Part shown: positions 7,093-15,981 of the stretch, piece after piece
Numbering within the stretch: the first letter of the stretch is position 1
How the letters are laid out: each line of letters starts with the position of its first letter
From: Clostridiales bacterium
Lineage (GTDB): Bacteria > Bacillota_A > Clostridia > Oscillospirales > Oscillospiraceae
NCBI GenBank assembly: GCA_004553625.1
Contig: SFKX01000012.1
Location: 1 to 64,000 of the forward strand
Direction of reading: 5' to 3'
Length of the DNA: 64,000 nucleotides
The notes under the pieces: generated by a model
Databases searched by the model: none
The model's input: the letters and a program-made list of their open reading frames with translations, nothing else
Told to the model about the DNA's origin: nothing
Program-made: the position numbers and the translations under genes

Positions 7093-9141
7093 TCAGCTCT
7101 GCTCCGCGATGTAGATGCTCAGGCGGTTTTGGACATATTCCGCCGTCTGCTCGGCGCTCTGCGCGCCGGCGAAATAGGCTCCGGCTTCCTCCAGGATGAT
7201 GTCCATGGCGCTGTCGTCGTATATGGCGAGCTTGTCCGCCCGCTCGACCAGCTCGCGCAGCTCTGCGGCCTCCTCTATGCTGATCTGATTTGGATAGTCC
7301 CCGACATTCGCCTCCAGCATCTCGTCGAAAAGCGGGCGGTAAAGCGGCCTCGAGCTGATGTGCATGTTGGCTGTTGGGTCCATGAGCGTGAAGCGGATGA
7401 ACTCCCAGCAGCCTTCCTTCTGCTCCGAACCCGCAAATATGCCCGCGGCAAGCTCCAGCTGCACCCTCAGCAGCTCCTCTCCGTCAACTGTGGGCAGGCT
7501 GAAATAGCAGACCTCCTTGCCGGAATAGTCGGCGTCAAAGGCCAGGCTGGTGCCGCCGCCGCGGCTCATCCTCATCATAAGCACCTGGCCCCGGGCCAGG
7601 CGGCTCCAGGTGTTTTCAAACTGGCCCGGCTGCTCGAACTCCTTCGAGCGGTCGCTCTTCACACGCGAGGCCGCCTCGAGTATCGAGACGAACTCCGCAT
7701 TGTCAAAGTCGCAGCTGCCCGTCTCCCAGTCCATGGCCCGGTCCAGATAGTCGGCGGCCATCAGCTCAAGGAAATATTCCGGGTCCATGCGGCTGCTCAT
7801 GTCCTGCCAGGGCTCCAGCGCCGCCTCCATGTCCAGGTACTCCTGCATGGACATGCCCCTGCAGCCCTCGAAGTTCTCCTTCAGGCCCATCATACAGTCC
7901 ACGGCAAAGCGCGGGCCAAGGTAGTACACGCCGCCGTACTCGTTCAGGGCGTCCCAGGCCATGAGCTGCTCCCGGCCCAGCTCCGGCTCCGCGTCAATAT
8001 AGGGCGTCAGGTCCTCCAACAGCCCATTGCGTATGAGGCCGAAGGCCCCGCGTATGCCCAGGTCCCACCTGCGCTCAAAGCAGACCATGTCCGGGCCGTC
8101 GCCCGCTCCCAGCTCCGCGCTCATGCGGGTGAGGGCCTGGTCCACGCTGCCCGTCTCACTGACATAGTCCACGAGTTCCAGCTCATAGTCCGGGTCCTGC
8201 GCGTTGAACTGCGCGGCCAACTCCTTCACCCCGTAGGCGTTGAACACGGCAACCTTCAGTACCGTCCTGTCCCGCAGCTCGTACGGCGTGGCGGGCCGGA
8301 GCAGCACCTCGCCGCTCTGCGTCGTACACATAAACCTCCCGTCGTCCAGCGAACTCACGGCGGACATGCCGAAAAACTCCATCTTGCAGGCCGCGAAGTC
8401 TATGAGCAGCCTCGCCTTGCCCGAGTCGCTGATGGTGTAGAGCCCGTCCGCCGCGGCGAGGTAGAGGAAGGCGCTGCCCGCGCCGCAGCCCAGTACGCCG
8501 TTCTCGGTCAGGAAGCCCTCCCCGCCCTCTATGGGCGTGATGCGGAACCCGTCGCCCTCCTGCCTTATGAGCTGCACGCCTCCCTTTCTGTCCGCCACGA
8601 CGCCCAGGTATTCGCCTTCCGGCCCGATCTCCTCCTTGGAGCCGTCCGGTCCGTACACGACTATGCGGTCGCCAAAATCCAGCCAGGCCCTGCCGCCCGT
8701 GAGCAGCATCGACCTCGGCGCTCCGTCCAGCGCCCGCTCCAACAGCTTCTTGCCTTCGAAATCGTAGAGCCGCAGCGCCACGCCCTCCAGGCCGCCCGTG
8801 ACGAGCCAGCAGCCGTTCTCGTCGCAGCGCATGAAATAGCCCCGGCTGCCCTCGGGCTCCAGCAGCGACCTTGAGCCGCGCATGACGCGCAGCGTCCCGT
8901 TTTCCGTGCTTATCAGGCTGCAAATTTCGCCGTCATACTCCTGTGTGCAGCCGGGCCAGGCTCCCTCTGGCGTCTCTATCGGCTCTGCCTTATAGCACTC
9001 GCCCGGACCTTCCCAGCTCACGGGCTCCGGCGAGCTGGTATCCGCAGCGGCGTCCGTTGTCTGCGCGGGCTCCGCCGCGCCGCAGGCGGCGAGAGCCAGC
9101 AGCAGGAGCGAAAGCGCCGCGAGCATCGCCGGTTTGCACAT
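7093..9141 (-). CDS. Lipoprotein: propeller-like domain plus solute-binding domain (paralogue)
   Basis: A 682-residue lipoprotein with signal peptide and lipobox (LALAACGA). It shares the whole architecture of the downstream gene, including the PYIDAEPELGR, WDALNEYGGVY, CDFDNAEFVSILEAA and EEAGAYF motifs, so the pair arose by tandem duplication. The ATG at 9141 gives a proper signal peptide and has AAAGGGGGTGG upstream; longer frames add residues without membrane character. The promoter at 9166-9197 carries two GATACA repeats 11 bases apart, shared with the lipoprotein at 34922. It is probably the first gene of a two-gene operon. Confidence 0.8.
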   Translation of the reverse strand: MCKPAMLAALSLLLLALAACGAAEPAQTTDAAADTSSPEPVSWEGPGECYKAEPIETPEGAWPGCTQEYDGEICSLISTENGTLRVMRGSRSLLEPEGSRGYFMRCDENGCWLVTGGLEGVALRLYDFEGKKLLERALDGAPRSMLLTGGRAWLDFGDRIVVYGPDGSKEEIGPEGEYLGVVADRKGGVQLIRQEGDGFRITPIEGGEGFLTENGVLGCGAGSAFLYLAAADGLYTISDSGKARLLIDFAACKMEFFGMSAVSSLDDGRFMCTTQSGEVLLRPATPYELRDRTVLKVAVFNAYGVKELAAQFNAQDPDYELELVDYVSETGSVDQALTRMSAELGAGDGPDMVCFERRWDLGIRGAFGLIRNGLLEDLTPYIDAEPELGREQLMAWDALNEYGGVYYLGPRFAVDCMMGLKENFEGCRGMSMQEYLDMEAALEPWQDMSSRMDPEYFLELMAADYLDRAMDWETGSCDFDNAEFVSILEAASRVKSDRSKEFEQPGQFENTWSRLARGQVLMMRMSRGGGTSLAFDADYSGKEVCYFSLPTVDGEELLRVQLELAAGIFAGSEQKEGCWEFIRFTLMDPTANMHISSRPLYRPLFDEMLEANVGDYPNQISIEEAAELRELVERADKLAIYDDSAMDIILEEAGAYFAGAQSAEQTAEYVQNRLSIYIAEQS

Positions 9142-9165
9142 GTCCCCACCCCCTTTGTTTTGCCC

Positions 9166-9197
9166 AGCATACACCCGCTTTGTATCCGAACTGTATC
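9166..9197 (-). promoter_or_regulatory. Promoter with GATACA direct repeats
   Basis: On the minus strand GATACA (9197-9192), five bases, GATACA (9186-9181), nine bases and TATGCT (9171-9166) are arranged in order, with the start codon 25 bases further on. The 11-base period is typical of tandem sites for OmpR/PhoB-type response regulators, and the repeats cover the place where a -35 box would be. Activation by a response regulator is inference. Confidence 0.6.
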
Positions 9198-9244
9198 CTC
9201 CTGCTTACAAAGTTTTCGCTATAATCTTGTGCATATAGACAGAA

Positions 9245-9276
9245 AAAGGGAGCGCATCCAAAGATGCGCTCCCTTT
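9245..9276 (-). terminator. Terminator of the ribosomal operon
   Basis: A stem of GGGAGCGCATC and its complement (9248-9273) with a four-base loop is followed on the minus strand by TTTTTCT. It lies 12 bases after the rplQ stop. Confidence 0.85.
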
Positions 9277-9287
9277 CAAAACTTAAG

Positions 9288-9629
9288 TCACACGAGCTCA
9301 ATGACGGCCATTTCGGCGGCGTCGCCGCGGCGGGGGGCGGTGCGGGTGATGCGGGTGTAGCCGCCGTTGCGGTCGGCGTACTTCGCGGCGGTCTCGTTAA
9401 AGACCTTGTGCGCCACGTCCTCGCGGGTGATGAAGCTCAGGGCCTGGCGGTAGGCCGCCATGTCCTTCTGCTTGCCGAGGCTTATCATCTTCTCGGCCAG
9501 CGGCTGGATCTCCTTGGCGCGGGTGAAGGTCGTCTCCATCCGGCCCTTGTCCAGGAGATCAGTCACCTGCTGGCGCAGCATAGCCATGCGCGCCGCGGTC
9601 GGCTTGCCGAGTTTCCTTGTACCGGGCAT
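9288..9629 (-). CDS. rplQ: 50S ribosomal protein L17
   Basis: A 113-residue protein of the large subunit, lying near the exit tunnel. The start MPGTRKLGKPTAARMAMLRQ and the FTRAKEIQPLAEKMI stretch are L17 signatures. It is the last gene of the operon, 13 bases after rpoA, and is followed by a strong terminator. Confidence 0.96.
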   Translation of the reverse strand: MPGTRKLGKPTAARMAMLRQQVTDLLDKGRMETTFTRAKEIQPLAEKMISLGKQKDMAAYRQALSFITREDVAHKVFNETAAKYADRNGGYTRITRTAPRRGDAAEMAVIELV

Positions 9630-9642
9630 TGTGGTTTCCTCC

Positions 9643-10593
9643 TTACTGGTTGTCGTCGCTGGCCAGACTCAGTCCCATCATGGCGAGCTTGTGCTCGACC
9701 TCCTCCAGGGACTTCCGGCCCAGATTGCGAACCTTTATCATCTCGTCCTGGGTCTTGCTGATAAGATCCTCGACAGTGTTGATGTTGGCGCGCTTGAGGC
9801 AGTTGAAGCTGCGGACCGAGAGGTCCAGCTCTTCTATCGTCATCTCAAGCACCTTGTCTCGCTGTGTCTCTACCTTTTCCACCACCGTGGACTTGCTGCC
9901 GATGCTGTCAGACAGGTCGGTGAACAGCGTGAAGTGGTCCACCAGTATCTTCGCGCCCAGCGATACCGCATCTCTCGGGCTGATCGTCCGGTCCGTCCAG
10001 ACCTCAAGCGTCAGCTTGTCGAAGTCCGTCTGGTTGCCCACGCGCGTGTTCTCCACCGCGTAGTTCACCTTCAGGACGGGCGTATAGATGGAGTCAACGG
10101 GTATCGTGCCGATGATCTGCTGCGGGTTCTTGTTCTTGTCCGCCGGGACATAGCCCCTGCCGTGGTCAAGTGTCAGCTCCATCGAAAGCGAAGCGTCCGG
10201 GCCGAGCGTGGCAATGTGCAGCTCGGGGTTCAGTATCTCTACCTCGCCGTCGGCCTTGATATCGCCCGCGGTGACCTCTCCCTCGCCCGATGCCTCGATG
10301 TAGACGGTCTTGGGTTCGTCGCTGTGCAGCCGCGCTATGATGCGCTTGATGTTCAGGACGATCTCGGTCACGTCCTCTTTCACGCCGGGGATGGTGGAAA
10401 ACTCATGCTGGATGCCGGATATCCTGATCGACGTCACCGCCGTTCCGGGCAGCGACGACAGGAGCACTCGGCGAAGAGAGTTGCCCAAAGTCGTGCCGTA
10501 GCCGCGCTCCAGCGGTTCGATCACATACTTGCCGTAGGAATCGTCCGTAGGAGTCTCGATGCACTCGATGCGCGGCTTTTCTATTTCAATCAT
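9643..10593 (-). CDS. rpoA: RNA polymerase alpha subunit
   Basis: A 316-residue alpha subunit, the assembly platform of RNA polymerase. The N-terminal dimerisation domain (about 1-230) shows GYGTTLGNSLRRVLLSSLPG. The C-terminal domain (about 250-310), which contacts UP elements and activators, shows ELDLSVRSFNCLKRANINTV and RNLGRKSLEE. It sits in the usual place between rpsD (80 bases upstream) and rplQ. Confidence 0.97.
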   Translation of the reverse strand: MIEIEKPRIECIETPTDDSYGKYVIEPLERGYGTTLGNSLRRVLLSSLPGTAVTSIRISGIQHEFSTIPGVKEDVTEIVLNIKRIIARLHSDEPKTVYIEASGEGEVTAGDIKADGEVEILNPELHIATLGPDASLSMELTLDHGRGYVPADKNKNPQQIIGTIPVDSIYTPVLKVNYAVENTRVGNQTDFDKLTLEVWTDRTISPRDAVSLGAKILVDHFTLFTDLSDSIGSKSTVVEKVETQRDKVLEMTIEELDLSVRSFNCLKRANINTVEDLISKTQDEMIKVRNLGRKSLEEVEHKLAMMGLSLASDDNQ

Positions 10594-10673
10594 TTGCGAA
10601 CTAACCCTCCTTTAAAATCTGCGCCATTGGGGGGCGCGCGCGTGGTTCAGCTTACCAATCGAGGGTTTTTTTA

Positions 10674-11300
10674 TCACTTGGAATAGAGCTCGACGATGAG
10701 GTGCTCCTCTATCGGCAGATCTATGTCCTCGCGGGCGGGGACAGCGGAGACCTTCGCTATCATGTTCGCGGCGTCATAATCCAGCCACTTCGGAGGCTGA
10801 CGGAAGGCGTTGGCCTCCACGTTGGCCTTTATCTTCTCCAGGCTGCGGCTCCGCTCGCGCAGAGACACGACCATGCCCGGCTTCACCTGGAAGCTGGGGA
10901 TGTTGACCTTGCGGCCGTTGACGGTGAAGTGTCCGTGGTTCACGAGCTGACGCGCCTCCGCACGGCTCATCGCAAAGCCGAGACGGTAGACGACGTTGTC
11001 CAGCCTGCTCTCGCAGATGGCGAGCAGATTCTCGCCGGTCTGGCCCGGACGGCGCTCGGCCATGTCAAAGTAGCTCCTGAACTGGCTCTCGAGCAGCCCG
11101 TAGTACCTCTTGGCCTTCTGCTTCTCACGCATCTGCTGGCCGTACTCGGAGGTCTTGCTCCTGCCCTGACCGTGCTGTCCGGGAGGATAGGGGCGGTTCT
11201 CCATAGCGCACTTCTGAGTGTAGCACCTGTCGCCCTTCAGAAAGAGCTTCTGGCCCTCCCTGCGGCACTGGCGGCAGACGGCGTCGGTATATCTTGCCAT
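10674..11300 (-). CDS. rpsD: 30S ribosomal protein S4
   Basis: A primary 16S rRNA-binding protein of 208 residues. The N-terminus holds four cysteines (VCRQCRREG, DRCYTQKCA), the zinc-binding form of S4. An S4 RNA-binding domain follows (ESRLDNVVYRLGFAMSRAEARQ). In many bacteria S4 represses its own operon; the 80-base gap to rpoA shows no obvious target site. Confidence 0.96.
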   Translation of the reverse strand: MARYTDAVCRQCRREGQKLFLKGDRCYTQKCAMENRPYPPGQHGQGRSKTSEYGQQMREKQKAKRYYGLLESQFRSYFDMAERRPGQTGENLLAICESRLDNVVYRLGFAMSRAEARQLVNHGHFTVNGRKVNIPSFQVKPGMVVSLRERSRSLEKIKANVEANAFRQPPKWLDYDAANMIAKVSAVPAREDIDLPIEEHLIVELYSK

Positions 11301-11319
11301 TTCTTCTTACCTCCCCTGA

Positions 11320-11715
11320 TTAGACGCGGCGGCGCTTCGGCGGACGGCAGCCGTTGTGCGGGATGGGCGTGACGTCCTTTATCATCGTGACCTCGAGACC
11401 CGCGGTCTGCAGAGCGCGGATCGCCGCCTCACGGCCCGAACCGGGGCCTTTGACATAAACCTCGACGGTCTTGAGGCCGTGCTCCATGGCAGCCTTCGCA
11501 GCGGTCTCGGCCGCGGTCTGAGCCGCGAACGGAGTGCTCTTCTTGCTGCCGCGGAAGCCCATGCCGCCCGCGGAGGCCCAGGAAATGGCGTTGCCGTTGG
11601 TGTCGGTTATCGTAACCATCGTGTTGTTGAAAGAAGAGCTGATATGCACGGCTCCACGTTCAATGTTCTTCCGCTCTCTGCGGCGAGTGCGGACCTTCTT
11701 CTTGGGTGCTGCCAT
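11320..11715 (-). CDS. rpsK: 30S ribosomal protein S11
   Basis: A 131-residue platform protein of the small subunit. Signatures include IERGAVHISSSFNNTMVTIT and the C-terminal basic tail (PHNGCRPPKRRRV). It is spaced 14 and 19 bases from its neighbours in the alpha-operon segment. Confidence 0.97.
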   Translation of the reverse strand: MAAPKKKVRTRRRERKNIERGAVHISSSFNNTMVTITDTNGNAISWASAGGMGFRGSKKSTPFAAQTAAETAAKAAMEHGLKTVEVYVKGPGSGREAAIRALQTAGLEVTMIKDVTPIPHNGCRPPKRRRV

Positions 11716-11729
11716 TACATATCCCTCCC

Positions 11730-12098
11730 TTACTTCTTCTTATTGGCTATCGTGCGCTTCGGACCCTTGCGGGTGCGGGCGTTCGTCTTGCTGCGCTGGC
11801 CACGGACGGGCAGGCCCTTCCTGTGGCGCAGGCCGCGGTAGCTGCCTATCTCGGTAAGGCGCTTGATGTCCAGCGCCACAGAGCGGCGCAGGTCGCCTTC
11901 CACCACGTAGTGGTGATCTATGCACTCACGAATCTTGGCCTCTTCCTCATCGGTCAGGTCCTTCACGCGAGTGTCGGGGTTAATTCCGGTAGCCTCGAGA
12001 ATCTTTTTCGCGCTGGTTCTGCCGATACCGTAGACATAGGTGAGGCCGATCTCTATCCTCTTGTCCTTGGGCAGGTCAACGCCGGCTATACGTGCCAT
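11730..12098 (-). CDS. rpsM: 30S ribosomal protein S13
   Basis: A small-subunit head protein that contacts the tRNAs and the large subunit. MARIAGVDLPKDKRIEIGLT and the helix-two-turn-helix region mark S13, and the basic tail ends in NKKK. The family start is the ATG at 12098. An in-frame TTG at 12107 is better placed relative to AAGGA, so three extra residues are possible. Confidence 0.95.
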   Translation of the reverse strand: MARIAGVDLPKDKRIEIGLTYVYGIGRTSAKKILEATGINPDTRVKDLTDEEEAKIRECIDHHYVVEGDLRRSVALDIKRLTEIGSYRGLRHRKGLPVRGQRSKTNARTRKGPKRTIANKKK

Positions 12099-12219
12099 CT
12101 TTCGCAATCATTCCTTTCGATGATTTTCCCCGCGCTATTCAGGCGGAGGCTTGGTCCCGCCGGAGGGAGCCTCCGTCCCGCGGGGGATGTGTCTTTCGCT
12201 CTTTCAAATACTTAGGGTC

Positions 12220-12333
12220 TCAGCCCTGACGCTGCTTGTGCTTCGGGTTCTCGCAGATCACCATGACCTTGCCATGGCGCTTTATGATCTTGCACTTCTC
12301 GCACATGGGCTTTACCGAAGGTCTGACTTTCAT
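12220..12333 (-). CDS. rpmJ: 50S ribosomal protein L36
   Basis: A 37-residue zinc-type L36: MKVRPSVKPMCEKCKIIKRH, then VICENPKHKQRQG, giving the CxxC...C...H zinc site. A 121-base gap to rpsM contains a GC-rich inverted repeat (CGGAGGC and GCCTCCG copies near 12150-12175) that may fold in the transcript. The ribosome-binding site is AGGAGG, eight bases before the start. Confidence 0.95.
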   Translation of the reverse strand: MKVRPSVKPMCEKCKIIKRHGKVMVICENPKHKQRQG

Positions 12334-12378
12334 TTAAGCTCCTCCTATTCGGCTTCGCGCTGAACGCTTCCGCGTTCC

Positions 12379-12597
12379 TTACTTCGATCTCCAGGTTATC
12401 CTGCCTCGGGTCAGGTCGTAGGGGCTCATCTGAACCGTGACCTTGTCCCCGGGCAATATGCGGATGAAGTTCATCCTCAGCTTCCCGGATATGTGGGCCA
12501 GTATCGTGTGGCCGCCGCCGATGTCCACGCTGAACATCGTGTTGGGCAGGGATTCGACGACCGTGCCCTCAAGCTCGATCATATCGTCTTTTGCCAA
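12379..12597 (-). CDS. infA: Translation initiation factor IF-1
   Basis: A 72-residue OB-fold protein (MAKDDMIELEGTVVESLPN, RITWRSK at the end) that occupies the ribosomal A site during initiation. It lies between map and rpmJ, the standard Firmicutes order. Confidence 0.97.
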   Translation of the reverse strand: MAKDDMIELEGTVVESLPNTMFSVDIGGGHTILAHISGKLRMNFIRILPGDKVTVQMSPYDLTRGRITWRSK

Positions 12598-12625
12598 GTT
12601 ATTTAACCTCCCTCGCGGTTGATCG

Positions 12626-13381
12626 TCACAGATCCTCTGCCATTGTCAGGATCTCGGGCTCGCCGTCAGTTATCAGGATCGTGTTCTCGTAGTGCGCGGA
12701 CAGCTTCCCATCCGCCGTTACGGCAGTCCAGTCGTTATCCAGCACGTAAACGTCCCAGGTGCCCGCGTTGACCATCGGCTCGATGGCCAGGGTCATGCCC
12801 TTCACGAGCCGCGGCCCGTGGCCCGGTTCTCCGAAATTCGGTATCTCCGGTTCCTCGTGCAGCTTTGCGCCTACGCCGTGGCCCTCATAGGCCCGCACCA
12901 CGGAAAAGCCGTGGCTTTCGACGTATTCCTGGATCGCATGTCCGATATCCGATACCCGATAGCCGGGCTTCGCAAACTTGATGCCCTCGAAAAAGCTCTG
13001 CCGCGTCACTTCTATGAGCCGCTTTGCCTCTTCGCTCACCTCGCCGCAGGGGTAGGTACCCGCGCAGTCGCCGGTGAAGCCGTGTATCCTGGCTCCCACG
13101 TCTACGCTGACGATGTCGCCTTCCTTCACGACGCGCCTGCTTGGAAAGCCGTGTACGACCTCCTCGTTCACCGAGATGCAGGCGCTGGCGGGAAAACCGC
13201 CGTAGTTCAGGAACGTCGGCGTCGCCCCCGAGCGCAGTATGAACTTGTGCACTTCCCTGTCGATTTCCCGCGTGGTCACGCCGGCCGCTATGGCCTGCCG
13301 GGCCACGGTGCGCGCGCCTGCCGTTATCCGGCAGGCCTCGCGCATGAACTCGATCTCTCGCGGGGACTTCACTATTATCAT
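12626..13381 (-). CDS. map: Methionine aminopeptidase, type I
   Basis: A 251-residue metalloenzyme that removes the initiator methionine from new proteins. Metal ligands are visible in VSVDVGARIHGFTGDCAGT (two Asp), YEGHGVGAKLHEEPEIPN (His) and MTLAIEPMVN (Glu), with the final Glu in the C-terminal HYENTILIT. It lacks the N-terminal zinc extension of some type I forms. It overlaps adk by four bases (ATGA), so the two are translationally coupled. Confidence 0.96.
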   Translation of the reverse strand: MIIVKSPREIEFMREACRITAGARTVARQAIAAGVTTREIDREVHKFILRSGATPTFLNYGGFPASACISVNEEVVHGFPSRRVVKEGDIVSVDVGARIHGFTGDCAGTYPCGEVSEEAKRLIEVTRQSFFEGIKFAKPGYRVSDIGHAIQEYVESHGFSVVRAYEGHGVGAKLHEEPEIPNFGEPGHGPRLVKGMTLAIEPMVNAGTWDVYVLDNDWTAVTADGKLSAHYENTILITDGEPEILTMAEDL

Positions 13382-14016
13382 AGCTCGATCCCCAGGGTCT
13401 TTGCTATCTCGGCCGTGGTGGCCTCGATCGTCGGCTGGTTATCGACCGACTTGAGCTTGCCGCGCTCCGCGTAGAACGCCTTGAGCGGCTCAGTCTCGGT
13501 GTGGTAGACCTCAAGCCTCGCCTTGACGGTCTCGGGCGCGTCGTCCTTCCGGATGGTCAGCTCCGCGCCGCAGTTGTCGCAGCGGCCTTCGGTCTTGGGC
13601 GGCGCGGACACGACGTGATAGGTCGCGCCGCAGCCGGGGCAGGTGCGTCTGCCGGACATACGCTCGATTATCGTCTCGTCCGATATCTCGATGGAGAGCG
13701 CGCAGTCTATATCTATCCCGCGCGCCTCGAGCGCTTCCGCCTGCGGTATCGTCCTCGGCATACCGTCGAGGATATAGCCGCCTTTGCAGTCGGGCTCGGC
13801 CAGGCGCTCCTCGACGATGCCGATTATGACGTCGTCGGGTACGAGCCTGCCGCTCTCGACATATTCCTTGGCCTTCAGCCCGACGGGTGTGCCGTTCTTC
13901 ATGGCTGCCCGCAGGATGTTGCCCGTGGAGATGGTGGGTATGCCCAGCCTCTTGCTGATGATCTCCGCCTGAGTGCCTTTGCCGGCACCGGGCGCGCCCA
14001 AAAGTATCAGCTTCAT
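13378..14016 (-). CDS. adk: Adenylate kinase, zinc type
   Basis: Interconverts ATP plus AMP with two ADP. The P-loop is GAPGAGKGTQA (residues 7-17). The LID domain (about 125-160) carries CPGC and CDNC, the structural zinc site common in Firmicutes. At 212 residues it is full length. It lies between secY (12 bases) and map (overlap). Confidence 0.96.
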   Translation of the reverse strand: MKLILLGAPGAGKGTQAEIISKRLGIPTISTGNILRAAMKNGTPVGLKAKEYVESGRLVPDDVIIGIVEERLAEPDCKGGYILDGMPRTIPQAEALEARGIDIDCALSIEISDETIIERMSGRRTCPGCGATYHVVSAPPKTEGRCDNCGAELTIRKDDAPETVKARLEVYHTETEPLKAFYAERGKLKSVDNQPTIEATTAEIAKTLGIEL

Positions 14017-14028
14017 TTTAACCTCCGA

Positions 14029-15330
14029 TCAGTCAAGGAAGCCCTTATAGTTGCGCATGAGCATCTGCGCCTCAACGGCACGGACCGTCTCAATGGCAAC
14101 GCCTACAACTATGATTATGGAGGTGCCGCCGAGAGATATGCCCGAAAGAGTCGGAGCATCGGAGAAGCAGCTTATCAGGATAGGCACAACGGCCACGACG
14201 CTCAGATACAGGGCGCCCATGAGGGTGATCTTGTTGAGCACCTTCCTGATATACTCGCTGGTCGGCTTGCCGGCGCGGAAGCCGGGGATGAAGCCGCCGT
14301 TCTTCTTCAGGTTGTTGGCGATCTCGACGGGGTCAAACTGGATGGTCGCATAGAAGTAGCTGAACGCGATTATCAGCAGGAAATAGATTATCGCGTAGGG
14401 GATGGTGTTCGTGCCGAACATGTTCTTCATGACCCAGGAATCCTGCCAGCTCGGTACAAAGGCGCAGATCGTTCCGGGGATGCTCGCTATCGAGGAAGCG
14501 AAGATGATCGGCATGACGCCGGACATGTTCACCTTCATCGGCAGGTGCGTGCTCTGGCCGCCGTAGAGCTTGCGGCCCACGACGCGCTTCGAGTACTGCA
14601 CCGGGATCCTGCGCTCCGCGTCGTTCACGATGACTATGAGCACGATTATCGCCAGGGCGCCGAGGATTATGAGCGCAAGCGCCCACCATGCCAGGCTGCC
14701 GGAGGAGACGTTCGTGATCATCGTGCTGATGGAGGTCGGGAACCGGGCGATGATGCTGGCAAACAGGATGATGGATATGCCGTTGCCGACGCCGAACTCG
14801 GTGACCTGCTCGCCCATCCACATGATGAGCGCGGAGCCGGCCATGAAGGTCATGATGATGACGATGGCGGGCCAGATACCGGTGCCGTCAGCGGTGAGCA
14901 TGCTCTGACCGTTCGTGCCGTTCTTGATGAGCATGTAGTAGGCAAAGCCCATGATGAGGCCGATGCCTACAGTGGTGTAACGGGTGATGGAGGCGATCTT
15001 CTTGCGGCCCTCTTCGCCGCCTTCCTTCTGCAGCCGCTCCAGAGCCGGAATGGCTATAGTGAGCAGCTGGATGATGATGGAGGCGTTGATGTAGGGCTGG
15101 ATGGACAGCGCGAAGATCGTAGCCATCGAGAAGCTGCCGCCGGACATCGTGTTCCAGAGGCCGAGTATCGTGTTGTTGACCGTGTTGAAGTAGCTCTCCA
15201 GCAGGGCCGTATTGACGTAAGGCACCGGGACGGCGTTGCCAAGACGGTAGACGAGAATGATGAACAGCGTGAAGAGTATTTTCTTGCGAAGCTCCTCGAT
15301 GCCCCACGCATTCTTGAGAGTCTTAAGCAC
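14029..15330 (-). CDS. secY: Protein translocase subunit SecY
   Basis: The channel subunit of the Sec translocon, with ten membrane helices over 433 residues. Signatures include LVYRLGNAVPVPYVN, SIQPYINASIIIQLL in helix 2, and the plug/loop regions. It follows rplO by one base, so the two are probably coupled. Confidence 0.97.
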   Translation of the reverse strand: MLKTLKNAWGIEELRKKILFTLFIILVYRLGNAVPVPYVNTALLESYFNTVNNTILGLWNTMSGGSFSMATIFALSIQPYINASIIIQLLTIAIPALERLQKEGGEEGRKKIASITRYTTVGIGLIMGFAYYMLIKNGTNGQSMLTADGTGIWPAIVIIMTFMAGSALIMWMGEQVTEFGVGNGISIILFASIIARFPTSISTMITNVSSGSLAWWALALIILGALAIIVLIVIVNDAERRIPVQYSKRVVGRKLYGGQSTHLPMKVNMSGVMPIIFASSIASIPGTICAFVPSWQDSWVMKNMFGTNTIPYAIIYFLLIIAFSYFYATIQFDPVEIANNLKKNGGFIPGFRAGKPTSEYIRKVLNKITLMGALYLSVVAVVPILISCFSDAPTLSGISLGGTSIIIVVGVAIETVRAVEAQMLMRNYKGFLD

Positions 15331-15331
15331 C

Positions 15332-15772
15332 TTACACCACCTCGGCCTTTCCGCCCGCCGCCTCTATTTTTTGTTTTGCAGATTCGGAGAAGGCGGAAGC
15401 CTTGACGGTCAGTTTCTTTTCGAGGCTGCCGTTGCCCAGGATCTTCACGCCGTAGACGCACTTGGAGAGCACGCCGGCCTCGAGCAGCGCGGCCGCGTCG
15501 ACCTCGGCGCCGTCCTCGAAGCGGTTGAGCGCGGAAACGTTCACGGCCTCCAGCGGCTCGGCGAAGATGTTGTTGAAGCCTCTCTTGGGGATACGCCTTG
15601 CAAGCGGCATCTGGCCGCCCTCAAAGCCGACGCGCACGCCGCCGCCGCTCCTGGCCTTCTGGCCCTTGTGACCGCGGCCCGCAGTCTTGCCGTTGCCGGT
15701 GCCGTGTCCTCTGCCCTTGCGCTTGGCAACCTGAGTGCTGCCCGCAGCGGGAGAAAGTTCACTGAGTTTCAT
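15332..15772 (-). CDS. rplO: 50S ribosomal protein L15
   Basis: A 146-residue late-assembly protein of the large subunit. The glycine/basic-rich N-terminal arm (KRKGRGHGTGNGKTAGRGHK) and the RIPKRGF motif are diagnostic. It is spaced 12 bases from rpmD. Confidence 0.97.
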   Translation of the reverse strand: MKLSELSPAAGSTQVAKRKGRGHGTGNGKTAGRGHKGQKARSGGGVRVGFEGGQMPLARRIPKRGFNNIFAEPLEAVNVSALNRFEDGAEVDAAALLEAGVLSKCVYGVKILGNGSLEKKLTVKASAFSESAKQKIEAAGGKAEVV

Positions 15773-15784
15773 TGCGTACCCTCC

Positions 15785-15967
15785 TTATTCTTCCGTGACC
15801 TGGAGGAGATAGCCTATCTGAGCTATCTTGCCCCTCGTCTGGGGATTGTCGGGCTGGACGGTCTCGTTGCCGATCTTGCGCAGGCCCAGGCTGTGGGCGG
15901 TGGCAATGTGCTTATCGAGACGACCGTTCAGGCTCTTTACGAGCTTTACCTTGATGTTCTTAGCCAT
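15785..15967 (-). CDS. rpmD: 50S ribosomal protein L30
   Basis: A 60-residue protein (MAKNIKVKLVKSLNGRLDKH ... GKIAQIGYLLQV). The ATG at 15967 gives the normal family length. It lies between rpsE and rplO. Confidence 0.96.
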   Translation of the reverse strand: MAKNIKVKLVKSLNGRLDKHIATAHSLGLRKIGNETVQPDNPQTRGKIAQIGYLLQVTEE

Positions 15968-15981
15968 TTCGCAAGCCCTCC

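Noticed and set aside
5059..8874. A continuous plus-strand reading frame of more than 1200 codons
   Set aside because: It lies antisense to two clear lipoprotein genes; its composition follows from their GC-rich third positions, and it has no ribosome-binding site or recognisable domain.
13501..15405. A plus-strand reading frame of over 600 codons opposite adk and secY
   Set aside because: Antisense shadow of well-identified genes with no start signal.
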